This document shows positions 20,901-29,114 of a stretch of DNA of 30,382 nucleotides, one piece after another (the first letter of the stretch is position 1; the number at the start of each line of letters is the position of its first letter). The position numbers and the translations under genes were made by a program. Where the stretch lies: assembly GCA_033557675.1 (NCBI GenBank), contig JAWQRM010000111.1, forward strand, positions 1 to 30,382, written 5' to 3'. The stretch is from Coptodactyla brooksi. Taxonomy: Eukaryota > Arthropoda > Insecta > Coleoptera > Scarabaeidae. The notes under the pieces were generated by a model. The model did no database searches and was not told the DNA's origin. It worked only from the letters and a program-made list of their open reading frames with translations.

Positions 20901-23900
20901 ATTGGTATTTAGATATGTTGATGAATATTAAAGTATTTTAATATGTGCACGTGTCCATGTGTTCCGTAGAAAAGTTTTAAGTGTTTAAAATGCTCCGTAG
21001 AAAAGTTTTTTGTGTAGAAATTTTCTACAACTATTTTCAGGAAATGTTTGGTGTCGCATGTATAAAAATTAAACCCCTATATGATTTCAATTTTGCAAAA
21101 GAATTTTGAAATTAATAATAATTAACATAATAGGAATGTGCAAAATGTATTATTCAAAATTTTAACAAAAATATAAGCAAATCCGAAGGAATCTAAGGCA
21201 GAAATAAAAAAGTAAAACATTATACAGGGTGATTAGAATTTAGTATCCAATTACTTTTTTTTTTCTATTTCTACATTTTTATCGGTGTAAAAGGATATAA
21301 AGTGTTGAATTTCGTTTAAAAACAGCCTAAATATTATTAACTTTGGACACAGCTGATTAAAAAAATAGTTTTTAGAGTTCATATCTAAATAATTTTACAA
21401 TTACTTAAGCATTTTGGATTTGTCGGTTTTCTAACAAAAGATTTTTAACTCCCAATTTGGCCAAACGTTTGAAAATATGTTGATTGGAGAACTCTAAACA
21501 TTGCTGCAGTAGCGAGTAGTTGAAGTTAATTATTTGAATTAATTAGTCGACTTAAAAAAATCTTTTGTTAATTTTCAATGCTATTTCACTTTAAGATTTA
21601 GGATTTTCACTTTTTAAAACAATTTTTGTCAACCTTGCTTTGTTTAACCAATTTTTGTCTGACATATATTTAAAAAGCCTTTTTTAAATTATCATGTTTT
21701 CGTACAGATAAGAATTAAAATCTCGTCGATACTTTTCAATGTATGTGATTTATTTAGGGGAAAAACAGGTTGAATTAACATATCTTTATAGTGGAAATTT
21801 CCCACCTAGTAGTACTGAGAACTGCTAAAGATTACATAAACCATTCTATTTATAATTAGTGGCTTATGCATTATGTAGAATAAAAATAAAATCATTTTTA
21901 TGAAGATTTCGTTAAGTAACAATTTTACTGCAATGGTAAATCATAAACTGCTCCTAATCATTAGCTTTTTTTTTTAATTTAACTGGACTCTCGGGAACTT
22001 TTAAGATTTAAAAATCATAAAAGATCCTTTTTGCTCTCATTTTTTCTGAACATTTCTTTTTAATTTTGTTTTTCGCTACTATTATGAAAAATTATGATCT
22101 TTACCCTAACTTAAGGGCCTGGCCGCCCGCCCTCAGCCCTTCCTCTCCCAGCAGTGTCACTTGCTCCTCCTCCCTAGCAGGATCGGCCATCTGAGCAGAC
22201 CCACCTCGTTCAGCCTGATGACACAATGCCCGGATTCTTTTGTTTTATGAACAATTTCAAATGCTGCCCTTTAATAGGCGGCTCAATAACCCACTTAACC
22301 CATCTGTAGTGATCCTTCTTGTTCGCGAATTAGGAGGAATTTTCGTTTGAATATTGTGGAAGGGTGCAGTAGGTTAACAAATACAAAACTATCAACAAAA
22401 ACTATTAACGAAGGACGATGTGATACAGTAATTAATTATCATTGGGACAAGTCACAAAATAAGTGAATTAATGTAGTTACTAATTAATTAAGTAGTTAAT
22501 AAAATAAGTGAAGATTGAAGAGTGGAAATTTGTAAATTTAAAAGAGAAGTTGCAGAACAAGAATTGCACCTAAAAACCATACAGAAAATTAAACTAAATA
22601 GATAATACAAATGTATAGTAAACGACAATAGTAGCGCCTTGCTAAATAAAAGTTAATGGTAACTCATAATTCGCATCGAAAATCTGCGGGGAAGATCAAA
22701 AAGTTTCTTCACTTCTTCCAAGTGATATTTTGCAATTTATTTTTAAACTTAGGTTCTTCTTCATGTCAATTTTATTAATACAGACATGTTTTGAAATGTA
22801 GTTCATTTTGTTGATACATTAGTATTATTTAATTTGTTATGCATTATGGTCCAAAACTTTTCTAGATAATCCTTTACCTTTTAAATTAAACTAAGGAAGC
22901 ATTAATAAATTAAAAAAAATATATTAGTAAGACTTTAGTAACTAAGAAATAATGTAGAAAGAATTCTAGAATTCTTTCTAGCTTGATAAACGAAACTTTT
23001 TGTTCTGAATTGTCTATTATCGAATTAATTTTAAATTCAAAATCCCAAAAATAGTATTTTCACTTTAATTTGCACCTTAAAAATTACGAACCGATTCATT
23101 TCTATTCTAGTTGGAAACATTCCGATTTAAACTAAAAATAACCGCTTTTATCGTTTTGCTTTTATTATTACCATAACTTTTATTTGTCAAGTGTCAAATT
23201 ATTACGCATTGATATAATTCGACAATGGCGCACGAAAAAAAAATCCCATTCATATGTAGCAAATCAATCAAGTGCTTCATGCAATCCCTTGTTATTACAT
23301 TAGAGTATTAATAGTAAAAAATATTAGTGATATACCGACCAAGTTAACAAAACATACGCAAATTCTTGTTAGTTACAAATTACTATATTATAATTATCGT
23401 CAGCCGCAAAAAAATGTGGAATTTTCCAAGGCCAACAAACTTTCGAAATCGTGATTGAAGAAAACAATCATCATGTGTGTGGTGAATATTAAATATCAGA
23501 AATCCGATCACGTGATTGTACAAAGTCCATTTTTTTACAACAGTTAGTTGCATAAGGCTCTTCAAAACAATGTCAAGCGAGGAATAACACAATTATTTAT
23601 TGTTAATCTCTCATCATTTATATTTATAATATATTCTGACTCCATAATCACAGATTAAACACGAGATGCTATCTATAAAGATCAACTAAAGTTACTTATA
23701 TCAATTTTTATTAAAAGAAAACTAACAAAAGCCCCTGATTATGAAATTGGTTTTGCATCGAAATAAAATACTAGTATTAAAACTGTAATACCTGTTGTGT
23801 AAACGGATTTAAGACTGAATTATCCACATTACAATTTAATAACATAAACCCAGGGGTGATGAGTCGCAGTTAGGTAACCTTCTAATTACTAAAATGTTTC

Positions 23901-26077
23901 TAATAATATATGTTTCTAATTTATAATCCTCGAGACTTGACTAGTACAACAATCAAAGTATCTGGTTTCCAGTTAAAATGTCAAGATAATAAATCTGAAT
24001 GTTAGTTTAAACTTCTTATCAACAAGTATATTATTAAAGAGAATTGATAATAAATATATGATTCAACACAGTAATGTGTGATTCAATGGAACCGTAAATG
24101 GAGTCATAAAAGTAAACAAACGTTTGGTATCACTCATAAAAATACAAGGGATTGATACAAACATATCGATAATCATCTGCAGTAATAACAGAAGAAAGGC
24201 GTTTGCTTTAAAAATTGGTAAGAAATATAACCAAAAATGTGTTAATAAAATTGTAATAAATTATTACACACAATAAAAAACATATATATGTAATAGAACA
24301 TGTAGTTAGGATAATAGATAATATACTGGGTGTCCCAAATTATAAAGAAATTATATTTCCAAAGCTTTAAGATATTAAGTATTGTTTAACCAAAAGTTTA
24401 AATAAGTTAATATAATAATTACAAACTCGATTTTTCTTTTTTAATTTATTAATCTTTTAATTGGAGAAATCAGTCAAAAAATCAATTAGACATTATTGAG
24501 GCATCTTTTATTCCTTGCTAAATATTTCCTAAAAAACGTTATATCTTTTCATCGTCAATTTTCTTATAACTTACGTTCTATGAAATGATTATAAAATTGG
24601 ATTATGCCTTCAAAAACGTATTGTATGTCTACATTATTTTGTCTAGCAATATGATCAGAATCATTTCTAGTAAGACACCACTGAAAAGAATATTCTGCGG
24701 TATGAAAATTTAGTTAAAATCTGCTATATTTTTATTGTTCAATTCAATTTGCCACAATCATCCAAAAGTAATGTTGAAAAACATCCGTCAATTACTTTTA
24801 TTCAGAAATTTTAAACGGTTTTAAGTTGTCGACGTTTTTGGGACACCCGTATACAACCGTAAAGATTACGAACACATCTAAAGGGATCAATAGAAAGGTA
24901 AGGGTAGGAATTTCCCCGATGGCTTTGATTAATCCCGTTTTACGGATTTATTATTGTTTTTAATCAAACAAAAGCTTATCAATATATTTAAAGGGCATTG
25001 TAACACCAGGCTCAAAAATGGTTAATAAAAAAACAAATTTACCCCAATTTTACATAAAATAAATATCCAGCTGAAATGCAAGTTAGTAAATATATATAAT
25101 ATAGTTTACAAATTATTTAAAATCAATTAAAAAAACAGTATGCAAAAAGTTATTTATTAATATCTGAGATATAAAGGCATGCAATTTTTAAGTCAATAAA
25201 TAAATAAAAAAACAATATTAAAATAGCAAACGGATGCTTTATACGAAGTTAGGTTGAGAAAACAGTAAAATAATGCAAGCGACAGCCGAACTTACTGAAG
25301 CATTATTCTTTCTAGCCCTATAGGTTCCAATTTTTCGCCCAATATGGAGCCCTATGAAATTTAAATCAAAAAGTCAGAAAAAAAAGAAGAAATATATCCC
25401 GAAAAGATCAGGAATGCTCATTTCGAGGAAAAATATTCCAACGTATTGCAATTAAATAATTTAATATGTGAACTTTGTATATTTTTATATTTGTACCTTA
25501 ACGTTGTATAGTATACAGTGCGCATAATAATAATTTACAAAATTCATACATTAAATCGCATGTTTTAAAAGTATAAGCATTACCTGACACCTCTAAATAA
25601 AGCGTATATAGCATCCGTAGAATTAGGTATTATCACCCATATGAAAAACAAGCGTTTTCAAAGGAAAACACTTATTTTTAACCAGAAAAACAAAATGCAG
25701 TTCTCCAATATGCAATAAACAATAGAAACAAGTTACGAAATATAGGATGGATATAGAAATAAAAATTGAAATTTAAGGGGAAAAAATTGATGAAATAAAC
25801 AAGAAAAAGGAGAAACTATGAAAAAATTAATACCAAGAATTAATTAGTATTAGAATTAAAAATATATAAATATGTATATATCATGCTAGGTGATCATATT
25901 TACATTTTAAAAAAATCTCAGGAAATCTCAGTATCTAAAAGTCCTTACCTCGTCGAAGAACACTTGGGTCTTGCGAAGTATCTGCTTCAGTTCCGTCAAC
26001 TCCAAGAAGTTCCGCTTCAGGGCTTCAGCGTTCTGATTCACTTCGCGAAGTTCGTTTTCCAATTTTTCAAAAGTTGC
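11854..26077 (-). CDS. Vha100-1: V-type proton ATPase 100/116-kDa subunit a (V0), N-terminus missing
   Basis: Subunit a is the membrane stator of the V-ATPase. It forms the two half-channels through which protons reach the rotating c-ring and links V0 to V1. On the minus strand the exons are 26077-25949, one of 22214-22105 or 19381-19287 (or other candidates), 16825-16699, 16640-16464, 16411-16199, 13622-12976, 12923-12796, 12740-12285, 12199-12028 and 11959-11854. All joins use GT-AG sites and keep frame, giving 749 residues with exon 19287-19381 or 754 with 22105-22214. Family members have about 830-850, so roughly 95-100 N-terminal residues are missing. Seen: the cytosolic coiled-coil domain, the signature 'FAVMFGDCGHGLLMA', several hydrophobic segments, and 'TASYLRLWALSLAHAQ', whose first R corresponds to the arginine essential for proton transport (Arg735 of yeast Vph1). 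'LRLHWVEFQSKFYAG' holds the second conserved arginine. The exon sequence is close to the fly neuronal/general isoform Vha100-1, from which the symbol is taken. The gene converges with that at 7631-8979. Confidence 0.93.
12028..12199 (-). CDS. Vha100-1: V-ATPase subunit a, exon with last membrane helix
   Basis: After the acceptor TTCCAG the exon completes the Q of 'AHAQ' and reads 'LSEVLWNMVLSKGL', then a long hydrophobic helix and 'LMEGLSAFLHTLRLHW'. The donor is GTAAGTG at 12027. The arginine in 'LRLHW' is the second of the two conserved half-channel arginines. The intron on its 5' side is 85 bp. Confidence 0.93.
12285..12740 (-). CDS. Vha100-1: V-ATPase subunit a, exon with the essential arginine
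   Basis: Entered after TTTTAG, completing a K codon, it reads 'PHTDGDFRWGPQCAPSILI', a membrane segment, a variable cytosolic loop rich in Q, N, G and H ('HGGGSDDHEDISELFIHQ'), then 'GSVSHTASYLRLWALSLAHA'. The R in 'YLRLWAL' is the residue essential for proton movement. The donor GTGAGT leaves a single C, which joins AA of the next exon to make Q. Confidence 0.93.
12796..12923 (-). CDS. Vha100-1: V-ATPase subunit a, membrane exon
   Basis: It completes the R of 'FNHR', then reads 'YFKNTLNIFCEFIPQVIFMT' and a hydrophobic helix, ending 'KWVTYFATLD'. Acceptor TTTTTTAG and donor GTAAGTG are clear. Flanking introns are 55 and 52 bp. Confidence 0.92.
12976..13622 (-). CDS. Vha100-1: V-ATPase subunit a, largest exon
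   Basis: This 647-bp exon starts 'ERSGSSVPPILNKMETCNED' and covers the end of the cytosolic domain and the first membrane helices: '[20 protein letters not shown]', 'GRYIILLMGLFSIYTGLIYN' and 'KSLNIFG'. It ends in 'LFNH' plus two bases of R. The luminal loop after 'SKWRVNN' is short and divergent, as usual. The first 60 or so bases were copied into the displaced fragment at 1603-2426. Confidence 0.94.
14065..14736. repeat. Tandem duplication of about 343 bp inside the piggyBac element
   Basis: The sequence starting AGAGCGATTAGAAGGTG at 14066 recurs from 14409 with an offset of 343, and the similarity runs for about 330 bases (roughly 90% by eye). Copy one is about 14065-14394, copy two about 14408-14736. 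Each carries the same C-terminal transposase piece with the block 'KKPEIILYYN' on the minus strand. Confidence 0.85.
14805..15200 (-). pseudogene. piggyBac transposase catalytic-domain remnant
   Basis: Minus-strand open stretch with 'FELWNTYLQDTYAPNWRMTI', then 'DEHLVTSRRRCPFRQYIPSK', 'GLKFWAIGDGATSYTCKLKI'. In active piggyBac relatives the aspartate of '(V/I)DE-x-(L/M)' is one of the catalytic D residues. The frame stops at 14805 soon after 'ESRVMKEKG', so later catalytic residues are lost or out of frame. Confidence 0.85.
15640..15800 (+). pseudogene. Mariner-type helix-turn-helix scrap in Vha100-1 intron
   Basis: The + frame reads 'LTVDVIDDIQRQIEHSSKKL' followed by 'TQKLAAQSG'. This matches the second helix-turn-helix of mariner-type transposases (L-T-x-x-x-x-x-x-I-x-x-x-(I/V)-E-x-S-x-(K/R)-(K/S)-(S/L)-T-x-(K/R)-L). 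Its frame continues without a start signal or catalytic domain to 15965. Parts of it remain in the displaced fragment near 1840-1880, so it is older than the duplication. Confidence 0.6.
16199..16411 (-). CDS. Vha100-1: V-ATPase subunit a, exon (cytosolic domain)
   Basis: Seventy-one codons, phase 0 at both ends: 'VLGQTQDHRHRVLVAAAKNI', 'KAIYHTLNLFNLDVTQKCLI', 'AECWVPVLDLENIQLALRRG' then T. The donor is GTAAGT directly after ACC. The 5' intron is only 52 bp (16412-16463). Its last 50-odd bases and donor are duplicated at about 2371-2426. Confidence 0.94.
16464..16640 (-). CDS. Vha100-1: V-ATPase subunit a, exon (cytosolic domain)
   Basis: Fifty-nine codons in phase 0: 'GDQVYKSVFIIFFQGDQLKT', 'CEGFRATLYPCPEAPADRRE', 'MGVMTRIEDLNT'. 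Acceptor TGCAG and donor GTTAGA. It belongs to the distal lobe of the cytosolic N-terminal domain that contacts V1 subunits. Confidence 0.94.
16699..16825 (-). CDS. Vha100-1: V-ATPase subunit a, exon after the alternative segment
   Basis: After an acceptor with an 11-base run of A/T (AAAAACAG) the exon gives one base to finish the preceding codon, then 'FVAGVILRERIPAFERMLWR', 'ACRGNVFLRQAEIETPLEDP' and 'ST'. Its first base fits exons that end with two codon bases, which is how the alternative exons join it. Confidence 0.93.
16826..18299 (-). other. Intron sequence, AT-rich, with an inverted repeat
   Basis: No coding support. It holds a stem: ACATTTTGTGTGCAATTTTAA at 17795-17815 pairs with 17846-17866 with one mismatch across a 30-base loop. 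On the transcribed strand this could form a hairpin in the pre-mRNA between the 42-nt cassette and the next exon. Confidence 0.5.
18300..18341 (-). CDS. Vha100-1: Candidate 42-nt cassette exon of Vha100-1
   Basis: Between GCAG (18345-18342) and the donor GTCAGT (18299-18294) lie exactly 42 bases. Entered after a two-base codon start it gives G, then 'FPEKPNELEDYLP' and two bases that join the next exon as C, so inclusion adds 14 residues without shifting frame before 'FVAGVIL'. Seen: fitting phases, usable splice sites, no stop, GC content above its surroundings. Not seen: a strong pyrimidine tract. I do not recall this peptide with certainty in known isoforms, so the call is inferred. Confidence 0.5.
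18839..19004. mobile_element. Small MITE-like element with mariner-type ends
   Basis: TACAGGGTGAAA on the left and ATCCCTGTA on the right are imperfect inverted ends flanked by TA. The enclosed ~160 bases are AT-rich and non-coding. The ends are short, so this may be a chance pairing. Confidence 0.4.
19287..19381 (-). CDS. Vha100-1: Vha100-1 alternative exon (HEGGNPTES form)
   Basis: Acceptor GGACAG and donor GTATGT bound 95 bases: 31 codons plus GG. They read 'HEGGNPTESMTRALISDDSI' then 'ARQGGLGPVQL' and the first two bases of G. Spliced after 'FFDE' and before 'FVAGV' it restores the usual insect sequence of this region. It lies in the cytosolic N-terminal domain. It is 3n+2 long like exon 22105-22214, so the two cannot both be used in one message without a frameshift. 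Confidence 0.9.
20108..20157 (-). CDS. Vha100-1: Candidate 50-nt Vha100-1 alternative exon with GC donor
   Basis: A strong acceptor (TTCTGATGTTCTTTCAG ending at 20158) opens a GC-richer island that reads 'HLYHHLADTGLYRMTL' in phase 0. A CAG|GCAAGC site at 20107-20102 is a plausible GC-AG donor; using it gives 50 bases (3n+2), the same phase rule as the proven alternatives. No GT donor in a fitting phase was seen before the stop 23 codons in. The peptide is not one I recognise, so this stays a candidate. Confidence 0.4.
20158..22104 (-). other. Intron sequence, AT-rich
   Basis: No coding support. A mariner-type end (ATACAGGGTGATTAG) occurs alone at about 21224-21238 without a partner. A short direct repeat, TCCGTAGAAAAGTTTT, occurs at about 20962 and again at about 20994. 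Confidence 0.5.
22105..22214 (-). CDS. Vha100-1: Vha100-1 alternative exon (MADPAREEE form)
   Basis: Acceptor CATCAG and donor GTAAAG bound 110 bases: 36 codons plus GG. They read 'AERGGSAQMADPAREEEQVT' then 'LLGEEGLRAGGQALKL' and part of G. The same segment type (M-A-D-P then E-rich, L-L-G-E-E-G-L, ending L-K/R-L-G) is found in animal subunit a1 isoforms between 'FFDE' and 'FVAGV'. It stands out as GC-rich in AT-rich intron. Entry in phase 0 and exit in phase 2 make it interchangeable with exon 19287-19381. Confidence 0.9.
22215..24321 (-). other. Intron sequence, AT-rich, with a perfect palindrome
   Basis: No coding support. TAGAAAGAATTCTAGAATTCTTTCTA is a perfect 26-bp palindrome at 22955-22980 (middle TTCTAGAA). 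A 69-codon frame near 23383-23592 has no family features and is not called. Confidence 0.5.
24322..24853. mobile_element. Non-autonomous mariner-type element in Vha100-1 intron
   Basis: The left end reads TATACTGGGTGTCCCAAA (24322-24339) and the right end TTTTGGGACACCCGTATA (24836-24853), which are inverted copies differing by one base gained or lost. TA sits at each edge. The ~530-bp element has no transposase frame, so it depended on an active relative. The ends resemble that at 452-458. Confidence 0.8.
24854..25295 (-). other. Intron sequence, AT-rich
   Basis: Nothing beyond low-complexity A/T runs was seen here. Confidence 0.4.
25296..25351 (-). CDS. Vha100-1: Candidate 56-nt Vha100-1 alternative exon
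   Basis: It is bounded by TTTCATAG (acceptor) and the near-perfect donor GTAAGT after TTCA. The 56 bases read 'GSILGEKLEPIGLERIML' in phase 0, then two bases. Length is 3n+2, as required between the exon ending 'FFDE' and the one beginning 'FVAGV'. It lies first in the series downstream of 'FFDE'. I do not recognise the peptide; splice sites and phase are the only support. Confidence 0.42.
25949..26077 (-). CDS. Vha100-1: V-ATPase subunit a, most 5' exon in the window
   Basis: Forty-three codons, phase 0 at both ends: 'ATFEKLENELREVNQNAEAL', 'KRNFLELTELKQILRKTQVF' and 'FDE', with acceptor TTTCGCAG and donor GTAAGG. This is the coiled-coil arm of the cytosolic N-terminal domain. The usual preceding residues end in 'DLE'; exons for them and for the start codon were not found up to 30382, so the next intron is at least 4.3 kb. 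Confidence 0.94.
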
Positions 26078-26339
26078 CTGCGAAACAAAAGTAGGTGAAA
26101 TTGAAATGTTCAAAGACTGCGAATTGTTGCGAAATAATTTCAACATAAAAAATAATTACAAATATCCAGCAACTATAAAGGATTATTCTTCCATAGGCTC
26201 ATAGTTTTGCACAATTATTAATATTAAATTTAGACCTTAGAAAAACCAGATCATTGCAAAAACGCATCGCATTGTCTATACATAATTACAAATATTTTTT
26301 ATATTAAAAACCCAGTAAACATGGAAGTATCAAATACAG
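26078..26339 (-). other. Intron sequence, no feature seen
   Basis: AT-rich and without coding support. Confidence 0.4.
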
Positions 26340-26369
26340 GAATTTACATGGGACAAGACTTAACAGATA

Positions 26370-26565
26370 GCAGACGGATTAACAGGGGGTGTCAGACAGA
26401 GATACAAGTTATCAGCATTATTTTTCACAATGTCACTGAATACAATAACAAAAATTGAAAACATAGGTGCTATCAATAAAATATATGACACAACTGATAG
26501 CTTACGTAGACAATGATGCAATAATAGCAAAGAAGGCAAGAAAAGTAAGTACATGTTTGTTTAAA
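26370..26565 (+). pseudogene. LINE reverse transcriptase scrap
   Basis: The + strand reads 'GVRQRYKLSALFFTMSLNTI', then after a one-base shift 'QLIAYVDNDAIIAKKARK'. These correspond to the motifs G-V-R-Q-G-(D/C)-x-L-S-x-x-L-F-N and (I/L)-x-A-Y-A-D-D-(V/I)-A-I-(I/L). The catalytic A-D-D has become V-D-N-D, so the copy is dead. It lies opposite to the Vha100-1 gene. Its extent beyond these motifs is unclear. Confidence 0.7.
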
Positions 26566-28152
26566 AATTATACTTGTTTTCTGTAGGCACCGCTTGATCA
26601 TAATTTTTCTGAGCTTCAAAATTCATAAATCCTTGCGTAGGTATTTTTTTATACTAATTATGCAATAATTTTGATCATAGTCAGAAATTAATCTTAATCG
26701 TGTTTGTAATATCAGCAATAGCATTTGAAAAGATCGGTGTCTAAAAATAGCAAAGATAAACTAAGCATAGTTTAATTCATCAAGATAGCACATCAAAAGT
26801 TCAACAAGGAAATTTTCCTGGAATGCGTTACTTCTGTATATGTATAACTTGAATGCTAGAGATAGTCAAAATGATCTAAAGTTTTGAAATAAATAGTCAA
26901 ATGTTCAAAATCAAAACTTCTATACCATTGTCATAAGCATAAACATATTTTTCATATGAATAAAAATACTATACAGCATTTTGTTTCTATTTCATATAAT
27001 TTGCATTCGAAGAAACATAAACCCAGAATAACTGCCTGCGGTCATGATTCGTTTTTACAATTAGAAATAGAACATTTGGGAATTCATTAATATCCGGTAC
27101 TTCATTTGGAGTGTCGTAGATATAAATGGGGTTCTTTTCTAAAGAAACTACAAGAACCCTTTCCTTTTCAAATTTTTGTCATTTCTATTAGTAAATGTAT
27201 AGTAATTTTATCTTTTCAACTAATATGTTAACTATTTCAACAACTTCAAGCGAATATTCAGTTACATTAACTCTATCGCTAAATTACTGAGAAAGAATGC
27301 TATACTATTTTAAGTAGTTCGCAAAGTTATATTTTAACTTTAAATTGTAAGCAATAATATATTCACGTATGAAGTTGCTTATTTATTACCTTATTTAGTT
27401 TAGAGCCAGGAAAGGATAAGTTATTTTTAGCACCCTTTTCTTGAATCGCTTTACTGAATCAGACTATTTTTGAATTCAATGAAATTTTCAATAATCATGG
27501 AGTCAAACAACATTTTGTTTTAAATATTTTTATCTCTTCCCATTTCAAAGCATTTAATTATCAAAATTTTGCATAAATGGTACTTGTCCTTCTTCCCTTC
27601 AATTGAAATCTTTAATATAACATATTAAGATAATTCTTAATTTTTGTAAAAGTAATTAATTGCAAATTGTAATTAAACGCAAATTGACTTTCTATTAATA
27701 GCAAGTCTATTGTTATTATACTGTTGCTGGACGCTCTTTATCATGCTCATAAGTACCTATTCAAAACAAGTTTTATTTTATTCATATCAGTTAATGTCAT
27801 ACAAGCATCATCACTATGAAAATATCTATTCTCTAAGATTAAAAAAAAGCTCTATAATTAAGTTTCTATAAATGTTAGGTTGCCGTGAATGGAATTTCAG
27901 TTTTCTCAAATAGATGGCTTTGATATTTTCTAGCAGCCTCTTTTATCTTGCTTTCGAAGTATCTTCCATGTAATTTTATTTAGATTCACATAAAGCGATA
28001 TGTGACTTGAACGTGCTTGTCAGAATTAGTTTACCAAATTTCGTTCTGGGATCAAAACTATAATTCCAAGTTCATTTTTCAACCTTCATCAGGCTTTTGC
28101 AGAAACTTCAGTTCGTTAGGAAGCTCGATAGTTGAATTCTCCGCGAATGGAA
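26566..28152. other. AT-rich non-coding stretch
   Basis: No gene, RNA or clear repeat seen; probably intron or 5' flank of Vha100-1. Confidence 0.4.
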
Positions 28153-28217
28153 AGAGATTCAATTAATACTTATTTTAGAGATTCATTTAATAGTTATTTT
28201 AGAGATTCGTTTAATAC
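28153..28217. repeat. Minisatellite, 24-bp unit, 2.7 copies
   Basis: Unit AGAGATTCATTTAATAGTTA plus TTTT. Copies at 28153-28176, 28177-28200 and a partial at 28201-28217 differ by a few bases. Confidence 0.85.
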
Positions 28218-29112
28218 AATGCGTTAACATCTGCAATTTACACCTTAAGCACAATGAAAATGATACATTTTTGATACAACTGAGAACTGGTGATGAGACA
28301 CGGATTGCTTACAATAACACCAATCGAAAAAGAACTAGCATAACAATAAAAAAATAACTGTCATTAATTATAATTATAGCCGTCATTAATCCAGCCATTT
28401 ATCTCGATCCGCAGTTAACTCTTCAGAAGCATCTAAACAAAACAGTACGTCATGCTAAATTTGTAAAAGTCATTACAAATTTAAGACCGGTCATAAAATG
28501 TTAAATTGCAAATATTAAATAGCGCCGTGTTATGTCATGTTGCTTATGTTAGTTGCGTCTACTATCCTAACTTATCTTATGCTTTTAAAAATAAAATTCA
28601 AGTCCCACAAAATACCTGCCCACATATTATCCTTACTACAACAACAGAGTAATTCTAAAAATTGTAAATAGATTTGAATTATTATATATAGTATTGACTT
28701 GTAACATTATCAGAAATCAGTCTTACAAATAGGTAGTTAAATATTGTAGTCACATGCCACAACCACATCTGGAAAATCTATGCTAAAAATATCAGTTACT
28801 AAACTTGCAAAGTAGTATCTAATGATACCTGCTATTCATTTTTCCCTTCTTTTGTTTATCTGGCAGAGTTAAAAAATTGTCTATAACTGAAACTTCGGCT
28901 ATTGAATGTATGTAGTCTTTCTGTTATATTGGGGGTACAAGTAAGTTTTACAGGATTTTAGAAGGTTTTTAGAGGTTTTATCTTTAGACTTTACTTTTCA
29001 ATTTATATCATTTTGCCAAATTGTAAACAGCATAGTTTTTTTAAGCATTGAATATGTCTGTTTTAGTATAATTATCATTAATCTACATAATAAGCAATTT
29101 TACAATTTATAA
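28218..29112. other. AT-rich non-coding stretch
   Basis: Nothing certain. Around 28395-28440 the minus strand reads 'ASEELTADRDKW', like the tail of a LINE reverse transcriptase; too short to call. Confidence 0.4.
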
Positions 29113-29114
29113 AT

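Noticed and set aside
28395..28440. Minus-strand 'ASEELTADRDKW', possible LINE reverse transcriptase tail
   Set aside because: Only about 14 codons, no other LINE motif beside it.
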